A stretch of 64,000 nucleotides of DNA from Pontederia crassipes (GCA_030549335.1 CM060194.1:38767171-38831170), one strand, 5' to 3'; shown: positions 1 to 11,600, numbered from the stretch's first letter. Notes: generated by a model not told the origin, from the sequence alone. Numbers and translations are program-made.

Positions 1-140
1 TTTAATATAAAAATATGATATAATATTTATTTTAAAATCATAAAATAATTTGTTAACCATTTATATATTATTTTACACATTTAAAATCTCTTATTTTAAT
101 TTTTAGTACAAATATAGGCTGAAAACTAAAAAAAATTAAA

Positions 141-268
141 AAATAAAAAAGTCGGGTCTTCGGGTCTGGTCTTCTGATCCGTACCCAATCCAACCCAAGG
201 TCGGGTTGAGGTCGGGTCGGGTCGGGTCATCGGGTTCGCAGGTCGACCCGACCCGCTGAACACCCTTA
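141..268. repeat. GC-rich GGGTC-repeat fragment, probably a hAT-like element end
   Basis: A short GC-rich tract made of GGGTC/GACCC repeats stands in otherwise AT-rich DNA and ends at CACCCTTA. Its composition and terminus resemble the ends of the two bounded hAT-like elements at 1322-1813 and 27632-28225. No convincing partner terminus or target-site duplication is visible, so it is probably a truncated copy. Confidence 0.35.
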
Positions 269-274
269 GTATTA

Positions 275-1157
275 TAAATTGATTAATTGATAATCGTATT
301 GTAACATGTATGTTATTGACAATTGTATTGCACTCTTTGCGGTTAAAGAAAAGATAATTGACTAATTGACAATCATATGCTAACCATTATGGTGTGGACG
401 ATTGTACTGCAATCGATACGGTGGATGGATAATTGAGTTGCGTCCTACTGGCTGATAGATAATTGATTTCGTCTTAGTGACTGATGGATAGTTGATTTCA
501 CCATCATGGCTGATGGATAGTAGATCATAGCCTTTGGCCCAATTGATAGTTGATCGATAATTGTTAAATACGGCCTCCATTGAGTTTGGCCAATTGGATA
601 ATTGATTAACGATAATTGATAATTGAAGTGATTGATATTAATTGATCATCATTAAATTGATGTATGAATAATGGTATAATTGATCAATTACTTCTTGTTA
701 ATAAATAATTGTTATAGCATAAATTGTTTATCGTTAATCATGACATTCTTTATAGATTATTAATTGTTCATAGAATTGGAGGGTACTTATTAATATTGAT
801 TCATGATTCATATAGATATTGTTATGAGTGACCCTACGTACTGAGTTATCTTATTGGACTTTGTCCCTGTATTTGGATCCATACGGTGATGACCATGGTG
901 AGACGGTTGGTGACTCTTATGATGGACGACATGCATATGAATATAGGGTCCATTATTGTATAGACATGGATCATAATTCACATGTCATTGATATTGTATA
1001 AATAGCTTCTGCATATTATAAAGTTTATTATAAATAAGTCTTCCATGTATGTAAGCCAACGTGTTGACCGGTCAAAGTCGAGGTATAGAATTAAGTGACG
1101 TCGCCGAAATAGCCTTTTAGGCAAACAAAAGAAAAAAATCTCGGGTCATTATAAAAT
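275..1157. mobile_element. Decayed LTR-like sequence
   Basis: The stretch is rich in degenerate TTGATAATTGAT-type units. It then has a segment around 835-890 (ACTGAGTT... followed by CTGTATTTGGATCC) and ends near 1157 with TCTCGGGTCATTATA. The same order of motifs recurs at 61384-62338, which ends TCTCGGAGCGTTACA. This suggests two diverged LTRs of one Ty3-like family. No open reading frame, primer-binding site or target duplication was found, so the family assignment is an inference. Confidence 0.35.
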
Positions 1158-1321
1158 TACCCTAAAATTGAAAATAAAATTCATATATTATAAATATAAT
1201 CATATTAATTGGGTTCCAGCCTCCCTCATTAACACAATTAATCCCATGACAAAACAAAAATTACTAAATAATATAATCGAAAAAAGATGAATGATAGTTT
1301 CTAATCAACTTGCATAAATTT

Positions 1322-1813
1322 TAGGGGTGAACAAAATTGGGCCGCAACCTAGTTTGTTTCAAGTGTTCGGAAAATGAAATCCGCTCCCGAACTCGGTCCC
1401 GGTCAGACCGAGACAATCGAAATTAATTTGATTAAAAAAAGTAAAATAATAAATAAAAAATAAAAAATAATATTATTATATAAATATTATAACTATCAAT
1501 TAAATTATATATATGATAATATAATATAATATAATATAATATAATATATATTTAAAATACATGTTAAATAAAATATACATTTTTATTTAAAAAATATAAA
1601 TATAATATTTAAAAAGTAATTTAATACTAATGTAATATATTTAACTAGGTCGGATCCGAATTATTATAACTTAAATTCGATCTCGACTCGATTCCTATCG
1701 TGTCTTAAAAAAATGAGACCCGATCTTGATCCGATTATCCATTGGATTAAAAAAAATTTTGAAAAATTTGAGTAAGTGGAGCGAACGGATCCTACGGACC
1801 ACTCTCAGCCTTA
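1322..1813. mobile_element. Non-autonomous hAT-like element (492 bp) with 8-bp TSD
   Basis: The element begins TAGGGGTGA and ends TCAGCCTTA, whose reverse complement is TAAGGCTGA, giving short imperfect terminal inverted repeats. It is flanked on both sides by the identical 8-mer ATAAATTT (1314-1321 and 1814-1821). An 8-bp target duplication is the signature of hAT transposition. The interior is AT-rich with GGATCC/GGTCGG-type GC islands near the ends and has no coding capacity. It sits about 0.5 kb upstream of the pyruvate decarboxylase start codon. Confidence 0.75.
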
Positions 1814-1828
1814 ATAAATTTAGAATTT

Positions 1829-1840
1829 ATTTATAAATAC
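1829..1840 (+). promoter_or_regulatory. Possible TATA element of the pyruvate decarboxylase gene
   Basis: The AT-rich string TTTATAAATA lies just downstream of the hAT-like insertion and about 460 bp before the start codon. A TATA box here would imply a long leader that includes the CT tract at 2045-2068. The background is AT-rich, so chance is a real alternative and only a transcript 5' end would settle it. Confidence 0.25.
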
Positions 1841-2044
1841 ATATGTTAATTTTTTTTAATTTTCTATATTTTTAAATTTTGAATTATCCAAAGTTGTGCA
1901 TGTGCCACAGGTCACTGTAACCTGAAAAAATGCGAAGCCCGACGAGATTACTCCACGTAGTGAGCCGGGATTGCACCACATTGCCTCCGTCGGCCCTCGA
2001 ACTCAGGAACTGCCTTTAGACTGTTTCCCTCCACCTTCCCAAAA

Positions 2045-2068
2045 CTCTCTCTCTCTCTCTCTCTCTCT
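2045..2068 (+). repeat. (CT)n microsatellite in the probable 5' leader
   Basis: Twelve CT dinucleotides lie about 230 bp before the pyruvate decarboxylase start codon. CT-rich tracts are common in plant 5' leaders. This position also lies inside a reading frame that stays open from 1971 into the gene. Confidence 0.8.
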
Positions 2069-2294
2069 ATTCCCCAAGCAAACACAGCACCACCCCTGCC
2101 CCAAGTTTTCCATCCCACCACCACCCCACCCTTCTTTTTCTCTTACCATAAATGGTAATGTAAAGAACATTCCCATCACTCGCCCGTATCTCCACCCTGA
2201 GTCCCTGACACCACTCCTCTCTCACTTTACCTCCCACCACCGCACCACTGTCATTACCGCGAGCTGTAGAACAGAAGAGACGGCCATACCAACT

Positions 2295-4587
2295 ATGGAA
2301 ACGACCGTGGGCGCCGTTGATGGCCCGGTGAATGCTGCATGCAACGACGTTGGCGGCATCGCCTCAGCCGGCTGCCACGCCATCTCCCCGGCCGCGGCCG
2401 TCTGCAACGGCGAGGCTACCCTCGGCCGCCACCTCGCCCGCCGCCTCGTCCAGGTCGGCGTCAGCGACGTCTTCTCCGTGCCCGGGGACTTCAACCTTAC
2501 CCTCCTCGATCACCTCATCGCCGAGCCCGGCCTCAACGTGATCGGATGCTGCAACGAGCTCAACGCCGGTTACGCCGCCGACGGCTACGCCAGGCGCCGC
2601 GGGGTCGGGGCCTGCGTCGTGACCTTCACCGTCGGGGGCCTCAGCGTGATCAATGCCATTGCTGGTGCGTGCAGCGAGAACCTGCCGGTCATCTGCATCG
2701 TCGGAGGTCCCAACTCCAATGACTACGGCACCAACCGCATCCTTCATCACACCATCGGCCTGCCAGACTTCTCGCAGGAGCTGCGCTGCTTCCAGACTGT
2801 GACCTGTTTCCAGGTAACATAGGAAATCACGCTCCTTCTCGTGTTTCGATTTGCAGTCGAGGATCCCGTTTTTAGAGATTATATCGGCGGAACAGGCCGT
2901 GGTGAACAATCTGGACGACGCCCACGAACTGATCGATACGGCAATCTCGACGGCGCTCAAGGAGAGCAAGCCCGTCTACATCAGCGTCAGCTGCAACCTC
3001 TCTCACATCCCCCATCCCACCTTCAGCCGGGAGCCCGTCCCCTTCTGCATCGCTCCAAGGTCTAGATCGATGGATACCATGTTCCATAACTCTGTTTTCT
3101 TTGCGCGATAGTAACATAACAAAGTTCCTTTCTTGATTTCAGAGTGAGCAATGAGATGGGTTTGGAAGCAGCTGTGGAGGCCACAGCAGAGTTCCTGAAC
3201 AAGGCCGTGAAGCCGGTCATTGTCGGCGGTCCCAAGATTCGCGTCGCCAAGTCCGGGAAAGCGTTCGTGGAGCTGGCTGATGCCAGCGGATACCCTGTCG
3301 CCGTCATGCCGTCGGCCAAGGGTCTGGTTCCTGAGCACCACTCGAGGTTCATCGGCACGTACTGGGGGGCCGTCAGCACGGCCTTCTGCGCCGAGATCGT
3401 CGAGTCCGCCGATGCGTACGTCTTTGTTGGCCCAATCTTCAACGACTACAGCTCCGTCGGCTACTCTCTGCTTCTGAAAAAGGAGAAGTCCATCATCGTG
3501 CAGCCCGACCGCGTCGTGATCGCCAACGGCCCGGCGTTCGGCTGTGTCCTGATGAACGACTTCCTCCGCGCCCTCTCCAAGCGGATCAAGAACAACACCA
3601 CCGCCTTCGACAACTACAAGAGGATCTTCGTGCCCGAGGGCAAGCCCCTTGAATCCAAGCCCAATGAACCATTGAGGGTGAACGTGCTCTTCAAGCACGT
3701 CCAGAACATGTTGTCCAGCGACACTGCGGTGATCGCAGAGACTGGCGATTCTTGGTTCAACTGCCAGAAGCTAAAGTTGCCGGAGGGTTGTGGGTATGAG
3801 TCCCTTCCAACTCTTAGGTTCATCTACTACGCCTCTCATTGATCACGACAGCTACATATATGTGACCTCCAGATCTTATAATTCTTGCCTCGCACGGTGA
3901 CGCATGTATCTTTGTAGGTACGAGTTCCAAATGCAGTATGGCTCGATCGGATGGTCCGTCGGAGCAACTCTCGGCTATGCGCAGGCAGCGAAGGATAAGC
4001 GTGTGCTCGCCTTCATTGGCGATGGGAGCTTCCAGGTACGTGCCTTTTTCAAATCATGTGGCCATGTACGTGGTGCATGAACATGTATCTGTTCTGATCA
4101 CCTGTTCATGCGAAATCCAGATGACAGCACAGGATGTGTCAACGATGCTACGGTGCGGGCAGAAGACCATCATCTTCCTCATAAACAACGGAGGATACAC
4201 CATCGAGGTGGAGATCCATGACGGGCCATACAACGTCATCAAGAACTGGAACTACACTGCCCTCGTGGACGCCATCCACAATGGTGAAGGCAAATGCTGG
4301 ACGACGAAGGTTTGAAATTTAAATGATGCAAAACATGCATGCCTTTCTGACTTTTCTATGCGTTGAGCAAGCAGAAACTGAAATGGATATGGGGGGCGAT
4401 GCTAATGGCTTTGCAGGTGCAAACTGAAGAAGACCTGATCGATGCAATTTCGACAGCAACGGGGGAGAAGAAGGATTGCTTCTGCTTCATCGAGGTCATC
4501 GTGCACAAGGATGATACAAGCAAAGAGCTGCTGGAGTGGGGCTCAAGGGTTTGTTCTGCCAACAGCAGAGGCCCCAAACCCCAGTGA
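2295..4587 (+). CDS. PDC: Pyruvate decarboxylase (six exons, 603 aa)
   Basis: This thiamine-diphosphate enzyme decarboxylates pyruvate to acetaldehyde, the first step of ethanolic fermentation in the cytosol. I place exons at 2295-2813, 2896-3059, 3143-3793, 3918-4035, 4121-4309 and 4417-4587. All five introns are short (82-124 bp) and GT-AG, and the joined frame is 1812 nt, the usual plant PDC length. Family hallmarks are present: catalytic Glu88 in [15 protein letters not shown], the His151-His152 pair, and the cofactor motif GDGS (479-482) to NNGGY (506-510) with Glu513 just after. The C-terminus ends SRGPKPQ. The start at 2295 fits the family, although the same frame is open upstream to 1971. 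No frameshift or premature stop is seen, so it is probably functional. Induction by low oxygen is family knowledge, not shown here. Confidence 0.95.
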
Positions 4588-5547
4588 TCTGATTTGATCC
4601 ATACATGGCTCGAGTGCCCGGGACGTCCTACCTCCTCTAGCACGCCTTATTGAAATGTATGCGATTCCGGCAACTGGCTTCGGCTTCCTGTATGCGCTTG
4701 TTCTATTGCTTTCGCTAGAATCGTTACTGCCTGCTTGTGGAGGCAGCCGGCTGCTGCTAGTTAGCTTTTTGTTTGTGTTCTGAAAAACTTGTTCCTTTCC
4801 AACAATTTTGTATGAGTTTGAGGTTTACCTTTTATTGGAGTCATGGCATAATGTTAGTCTCTCTCTTTTTCCGGCATTAGAAAAGTTGTCTTATTATCAT
4901 TTCTGATTTCTCAAACAATTAAACCATTTACTCGTTCTTTATATATATATATATATATCTGTATTTTCTAGCTTAGTTTTTCTTCCTCCGTTTTTTCTAA
5001 GGTTGTGTTTGTACGAGAATTTTGAGAAGAAGTTAATTCGAGAACTAATCGATTAGATAAAAAATTTAGGTTGATGTTTAGATGAAAAAAATGTAATGAT
5101 GAAAATTTTAAAAAATGATTAGATAGATAAATTTTAATGAGTGTTTGGATAAAAAGTAAGAAGTAAAAATATATTTTATCATTTTATGAAATTATTTTTA
5201 TATTATTAATTATACAATATTTTTATAATTAGCAATTAAATAGAGGAAAAAAATTAAGATAAACTAATTAATAACTAAAAAATAAAAAAAATTAACATCA
5301 TATTTATATAAAATAATTATATAATTATAACTTATTTATAATATCATACTTAATATAATTATGTTATACTAATATTATTAATAATTATTGTAATATCATA
5401 CTAGTTAATTTTTATTATGACATATGATAAGTAAAATAAATAAAAATATATACGTCAACATTTAAAATTGAAAGTATATTTTTCATAATAAATAATAATG
5501 AAAATTTTATTTTATTATAACACTAAGTAAATTGTAACAAATAATAA
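4588..5547. other. 3' flank of PDC and AT-rich intergenic DNA
   Basis: The first few hundred bases are the likely 3' untranslated region; no sharp polyadenylation signal stands out. A (TA)n microsatellite lies at 4940-4958. From about 5000 the sequence is very AT-rich, with a GGTTGTGTTTGTACGAG start that resembles the edges of plant MITEs. No partner end or coding sequence could be supported. Confidence 0.5.
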
Positions 5548-5650
5548 ATGTACTTTTTTATTATTAGACATAAAACAACAACAAAGCCTTATCCCACTAG
5601 ATGGGGTCGGCTACATGGATCATATGTACTTTTTTATTATTAGACATAAA
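5548..5650 (+). mobile_element. 49-bp SINE-like fragment between perfect 27-bp direct repeats
   Basis: Bases 5575-5623 read ACAACAACAAAGCCTTATCC then CACTAGATGGGGTCGGCTAC, a motif familiar from plant Au-type SINEs. The same 27-mer, beginning ATGTACTTTTTTATTATTAG, lies on both sides at 5548-5574 and 5624-5650 without a mismatch that I can see. The structure looks like a severely truncated retroposon with a long target-site duplication. The SINE attribution rests on recalled family sequence. Confidence 0.65.
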
Positions 5651-6637
5651 TGAATTATAAATTTATGATAACATATAATATATGCATATAATATAATATA
5701 ATATAATAATAATATTATTATTATTAAATAATAGGTAATATGTCTAAAAGTACCTCCACTTACTTTTAAACCTATTAAAAAATAAAAAAAAGTTATCTTG
5801 CTGTTAGCAAGAATACCCAGAGGTCACGTGACGGGAACACATACCCTGTGTCGCAGAACTTGGGCAAGTTCTGCCATCCAAATAAAGTTTTGGGGCCGTT
5901 TGAAAATAGAAACTTCGAGTTTCAAGTGAATAATTAAATTGATAAATTAGTTCGGAGTGTGTTTGTAGTAGAATTTAATGATGTGGAATAAGATAGTTAA
6001 TGTGATAGAAAAATTTAGATGTGATGGGTTAATTTTAGTGGGCTATTGAATTAAAAATATGTATTATAAAATTGTTAAAGATTAAAATACATAATATAAA
6101 TTAAAAATTTATCACAAAAATTTTGTTAAAAAAATTATTATTTAAATATAAAAACAATTTTTTAATAATTTAAATTTAATGAAATATTAAAATTTTATAA
6201 TGAAATAATAGATAATATTATATTAATCATTTATTTTTTATTTTTTATATAATAAATAAATTAAGTTATATAAGAAAGGTTAAAAAAGAAAATGATAAAA
6301 GAAAAAATTGAAAAAAAGTAAAATGTCAAATCCTAAAAAAAAGTGAAAAATAATAAAAATAACCACTGCCGTTGGAGAACCAGACCGTAGGGGGACATTT
6401 GACAGAACTAGGTGGTTCTACCTGATTCCATCCGCCAAACGATCTTCAAATGTAACACATTGATATACAAAAAAAAAAAAAAGGTTCGGACTGCCCTCGG
6501 AAAATATTCGGGCATTTGAAATTGATAGATGTCAAAGCAGAAAGTTTAAAAAATTTCAAAATGAATAATTTCTTCTTTATTATGATAGTAGAGGGTTTTT
6601 ATTGATATTGATCATGAATTACTTCACCTTTTACACC
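5651..6637. other. AT-rich intergenic DNA with a short hairpin
   Basis: The stretch holds TAATAT microsatellite-like sequence near 5690-5735. It also contains a moderately GC-rich island (5810-5890) with a perfect 9-bp inverted repeat, and a long AT-rich block starting GGGGCCGTTTGAAAATAG near 5893 that may be a MITE. No gene is visible. Confidence 0.4.
5853..5874. repeat. Perfect 9-bp inverted repeat with 4-nt loop
   Basis: GCAGAACTT and AAGTTCTGC flank the loop GGGC. No gene or terminator context is present; it may be part of a small transposon. Confidence 0.6.
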
Positions 6638-7425
6638 TATTGGATTCAAGCGCCCGAATGAGCATTAGCCCACGTGATAGTTTCATGAACTATTAGGAAG
6701 TTGCATAAACTACTATGTGCAATTTCTATTTGCTGATATAAAAGGCATGAATGGGCCTTTGTTATTTGACGTTCAAAGCATAAGGTGTGTGTGCCACTGC
6801 TATCGGGGCAGAAGACATTTTCCCGCCCCAACTCCGTTGATTGGCCTCCACCCCCGTCCCACCCCAAATCTCCGGTGCGGGGACTGTCGTCCCCCCCCTC
6901 CCCCCAATCCCCCTGAGGCTTCGAATCCTTACGAGTACCCGATTCCCCGCAGAGGTGCTACCTTGACGACAAACATGGAAATTGCGAATGAGTGTAGCCT
7001 CTTCCGTGCCTAGCAGTCGAGTGCCTATTGGATTCAAGCGCCTGAATGAGCCTTAGCCCACGTGATAATTTCATGAACTACAAGGAAGTTGCATAAACTG
7101 CTATGTGCTATTTGCCGCTATAAAAGGCACGAATGGGCCTTTGTTCTTTGACATTCAAAGCATAAGGTGTGTGTGCCACTTAGCAGTGGCACTCGACGCT
7201 GTTCAGGGTGGGAGACATTTTCCCCGCCCTGACCCCGTTGATCGGTCCCCACCCCCGTCCCGCCCCAAATCCCCGATGCGGAGGGACTTTCGTCCCCTGC
7301 CCCGATCCCTGGGAGACTCCGAACCCTTGCGGGGACCCGATTTCCCCTAGAGGTGCTACCTTGATGACAAACATGGAAATTGCGAATGAGCGTAGCCTCT
7401 TCCGTGTCTAGCAGCCGAGCGTCGC
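6636..7425 (+). repeat. 388-bp tandem duplication spanning LTR and hAT-like DNA
   Basis: Two adjacent copies begin CCTATTGGATTCAAGCG at 6636 and 7024. Each contains the LTR start followed by the first ~240 bp of the hAT-like insert, including GGTGCTACCTTGA and CCTCTTCCGTG. The first copy lacks about 17 bp at the LTR/hAT junction. The duplication therefore arose after the hAT-like insertion. Confidence 0.8.
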
Positions 7426-7479
7426 CTCTTCCGTGTACTAGCCATCGAGCGTTGCCTCTCCCACATCCAGCCGTCGAGC

Positions 7480-7970
7480 GCCGCCTCTCCCGCATCTAGC
7501 CGTCGAGCGCCGCCTGTCCTGCGTCCAGCCGTGGAGCGCCGCCTCTCCCGCCTCCAGCCCCTCCTCTCTCAAACATTGGAGTCAAAGCCGTAGCCCCTCC
7601 TCTGCAATCGAGCATCGCCGCTGCCCCGCATGTTTTCATCGCCTCCTTCACGACGAACGTTGAAGCCGCCGCCACTCCTCCATCGAGCGTCATCACTGCC
7701 CCTCCGCCTCCATCAAGTGCCTCCGCTTCCCCTCCTCCTCCATCAAGCGTTGTCGCCGCTTGTCCTCCTCCATCGAACGCCGCCGCTTCCCCTCCTTCTC
7801 TATCGAGCGTCGCTACTGCCCGTCCTCCTACATTAAGTGTCGTCGCTACTGCCCGTCCTCCATCGAGCGTCGCCGGCTGCCCATCCTCCTCCATCGAGCG
7901 TCACCGGCACTTCCCTTCCTCCTCCATCGAGCACCGCTGCTTCTCCTTCTCCATCGGGCATTGATGTTAG
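7480..7970. repeat. GC-rich minisatellite (CCTCCTCCATCGAGCGTCGCCG-like units, ~33 bp)
   Basis: At least ten degenerate units of CTCCATCGAGCGTCGCCGCT-like sequence lie in tandem. They produce repetitive open frames on both strands (for example a Gly/Asp/Ala-rich one on the minus strand), which I take as by-products of the repeat and not a gene. Confidence 0.7.
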
Positions 7971-8012
7971 GGATTCTGATGTTTGGAAGGATGTAAGAGA
8001 AAATATGCTTTT

Positions 8013-8015
<3 letters not shown>

Positions 8016-8043
<28 letters not shown>
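8016..8043. repeat. (AT)n microsatellite
   Basis: An uninterrupted alternating AT tract of about 28 bp inside the hAT-like element. Confidence 0.9.
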
Positions 8044-8046
<3 letters not shown>

Positions 8047-8615
8047 AGAGTGAACAGTTAAGATGTAATGTATATGATCTGACGGTTGATATTTAAAATA
8101 ACTTATATATAGAATATTATGACTTGGGGGTTCGAAGCCCCCGGGGCGTCGTGGACTGCCCCTGCCCCGATCACCAAAGAAGAAGCGGGGGCACGGGGGC
8201 CAGTTTGCCCCCGCCCCCGCAGGGGAAAATTCCTTGATTTCGAGGTCCCGAACTGGAATTCTCTGCAAGACCCTGCAGGGAGCGGGGAATATTGCCATCC
8301 CTAGTGCTACTTAGTGTGTGCATAATGTCCACATCCGCAGATGCCCATTCGAATGCCGTCAGGCTGCTATCCACTGTTACGATTCCATTCGAGGGTGGCT
8401 ATCCGACGAGGGCACAAGGCGCACCAGATGTTGTGATAAGATTTTGATGTGACGATGTTTCGAGGTACTTGGATTGTAGAATAGCGTTCTCTTTCCGCAT
8501 GTGATTGAGTTTCCGTCGACGAGTCTAAAATAACATAAAAAAATCTCCGATGATCCATCTTCCGCTGCGAGGTATTTCGAAATACTTCTATATTATTATT
8601 ACCAATTATTTCAGT

Positions 8616-8629
8616 TGGTATAAGAGCCA
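8616..8629 (+). other. Primer-binding site of the copia-type element
   Basis: TGGTATAAGAGCCA lies two bases after the LTR end. It differs by one base from the usual plant site TGGTATCAGAGC complementary to initiator tRNA-Met. Confidence 0.8.
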
Positions 8630-11600
8630 AAATAATTTTTCTCATTTATTTTTTGGATTGAACAATTTTTGTACCTTCGATTATAGGACTATAATCGAAG
8701 AACGAATTTTTTTTTTTATCATTTTAGTACAAAATTCAACGTGAATTTTTGTACAATCATTTTCGATTATTTTCCCTTATTTTGAAATGGGTTGCTACAG
8801 TGTTTCTCGGCGCTGTAGCGGCTACAGTCCCAGCGCGGGCTAGAGCGCGCGGGACGCGGCCGGCAGCGCAGCATGGGCGACGTTGCCTCGCGCAACTGCA
8901 CACACGGGCCACGGCCCGCAGCCTGACGCAAACAAGCCCATAGGCGGGCCGACGGCCTTCTATGATGCGCTGAGGAGCGCGGGCCAGCAGTCCGTTGCGG
9001 CGGCCTGCTGCACAGCCTGCCCAGTTGATTTTTTTTGAAAAATCAGAATTGTAGAAAACATGAGAAAATACAGAAAAATGAAAAAAAAATTGGACTCAGA
9101 AAATTCTGAAAATTTTTATATATATTTTACATAATATATTAATTTTTATGTTATTATGCATTTTATATATTTTATTATGTCATGACAAATTAGATTATTT
9201 GTAATTTATGCACATTATTGATTAGAAAATTATGAATAATTTTCTGCAAATTTTTATAATATTTAATATGCATATTTAGTATTATGCATATGTTATTTTA
9301 TAACTATTCCTTGTAATTATTATGCAAATTTTCATATATGTTATTATTACATTATATGTTTTAAGTGTAGTATGTCACACTTAAATTGAATTTTCATATG
9401 AATTAGATATTCAAATGCACATAATTATGTTGTTTTTACTTAAAGTGTTTTTTTAAGTATGACACTTATGTAAATTGACATGATAATTGAAATATGCACA
9501 TTATTAATTCATTATGTGTTTTGGACTATGTAATACTAATTTATTTTCTTTACGAAAGAATATGTGCATAATGAAATTTTATTACATATTAGGCATAATA
9601 TGTGTCATGTGAATTTGTGAGTAATTAATTCACATAGTTATATTAAATTATGCATAAATTATTTGTCATATTTTTATGTGAAATATGCATATTAATTATG
9701 ACCAATTATATTTCTATATGAATAGAAACATGTGCATATATGTGTTTTGGTACAAATAAAAATTGATGCAATAAATTTTAATTAACAAGATATGTGTGAT
9801 ATGAATTTATGTACATGATTGAGACTTATGTGATATAAATGTAGAGTTAAACATGTGATAATATTTGTGTGATTATTTGTATGTCTGCTACCATGCTAAT
9901 GTTAATTATATTGTGACAAATAATATTCATTTATATATAATGAATTGTATGATGATTTGCGTGCATAATATACATTCATATATGTGATTTATGTAATGTT
10001 CACTTTAGTGCATAAATATTTGTGAATTATGAATGCGACATGTTTCATAAAATTTAAGATGAAATAAGTTTAACATTATGAAACATAAGTAGTCTAAATA
10101 GGGTTAAGGCATCTAATTTATATGATGGTCATGGTACCAATTTTTTGTTGAGTGGTGCGTGACATTTGAATGTCTTGAAAAATACTGAAAAAATATTGTT
10201 AGTGAGAAATAAAGTATCCTCTTTCTCTGTGGGCTTACTTGGTGTACTGTTGATGTAGTCTCCGTGAATTATTATGTTTACACGACATGATGATATGTTT
10301 TCAATTATTTACTTTGGCGCAACATATTATTTTTAATGAATGATAATTATTTTTTCAGATAAAGGAAGTGGGAGCATAGCGATCATCTCGTTGTCGTTGC
10401 CTTAAAAATAATATTATGTCATTATTTGTGAATATATGCAACAAGAAGACATGTAAAAACTAACTCATTTTCCTTATGTAAGTTTGACCATATATAAATG
10501 ACACAAAAAAGGAGTTTTCGCAATATGAAAAAGTCAAAAGGAATATGTCAAAAATGATACATGGCAAAAGATGACCATTGTCGAGCACGATCACCATCAC
10601 GATCTTGATGTAACGAAATCATCAAGAAAATATTAACTCTTACATAATTTTTCTTCAAATAGATATGTTATATATCTATATGTGATGATAAACTTGACAG
10701 TTGAGTTAGATAATCTTGGTCATATTTTTTGGAATAATCACGTGATAGTTAGTTATTTCTAGTTAGTATAGGAAGCTTGCACACATATTTGATGTTTAAT
10801 AAAAATATCAAATATTTTGACATTTATTTGAAAAATGTGTGTCATCTTCAAGTAAAACATGTTGTCCATGTCAAAATAAAAAGATTGCTGCAAGTTTTCA
10901 ACAGAAATCATAGTCTAAGTAAATAATGTATGGATACTAAAAATGGCTAACACTATTCACATCGATGTGCGGAGCATGATGACAAAGTTAATATAAGCAA
11001 AACAAAGTGCTACACTTGTGACAAATACAATAATTTTCGCTCGTGATTGAATTGAGTCAAAAAATGTTGATATAATCGTAGTTTTGTTTAAAGATAATAT
11101 TATTTCGTTGTTGAAACTCATCCTTTTGTGGACTAAGATTATTGGAACAACTTATCCTGCAGTTAAAGAATAATGAATTCTTTGCATTACTTAGTCATTC
11201 AAACCAAAAGACATAATTAGAAACAACATGAATGTGAGAGTTAAAAAGAATTACAACTTACAAAATTTTTCTTTGCAATAGATGAATTTTTTTCTCATTG
11301 TCTTACTATATCACTATTTTAAAGTGGATGTGTATATAATATCTACATTTAATATTTTTGATAAATGCAATTGTGTATTCACATTTATCATTGAATTTCG
11401 TGTTTAATGAAATTCCTTTATGAGAATTTTTTGAAAAATGATTTTCTATGTTTTGATTACTTTAAGTATTCAAGTTGAATATTTATATCATATGTGACGC
11501 AAATAAGTTTGCCAAAAGTTTTTGCTAGTCAATTTATGACATTTTTTAGGCATTATAAATATAGACTAGCTTGATGATACATTTTTTCGCTAAAGTTATT

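Larger units (their letters stand above)
7181..8303. mobile_element. hAT-like element (1123 bp) inside the 5' LTR
   Basis: The left end TAGCAGTGGCACT and the inverted right end TAGGGATGGCAAT form imperfect terminal repeats. The flanks GTGCCACT (7173-7180) and GTGCTACT (8304-8311) are an 8-bp target duplication with one mismatch, and removing the insert restores the order seen in the 3' LTR. The ends are rich in CCCCGCCCC-type sequence. There is no transposase. The middle holds a GC-rich minisatellite and an AT microsatellite. Confidence 0.8.
6638..8613 (+). repeat. 5' LTR of the copia-type element, duplicated and interrupted
   Basis: Compared with the clean 458-bp 3' LTR, this LTR is expanded to almost 2 kb. 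Its first ~160 bp occur twice, at 6638 and 7026. A hAT-like element interrupts it at 7181-8303. The remaining LTR resumes at 8304 and runs to TTCA at 8613. Confidence 0.8.

Noticed and set aside
2814..2856. A 43-bp first intron of PDC ending at TTTGCAG
   Set aside because: Using this acceptor would add residues absent from the family; the acceptor at 2894-2895 gives an 82-bp intron and the exact family sequence.
2364..2969. Long minus-strand frame opposite PDC exon 1
   Set aside because: It is the antisense shadow of a GC-rich exon and has no recognisable domain.
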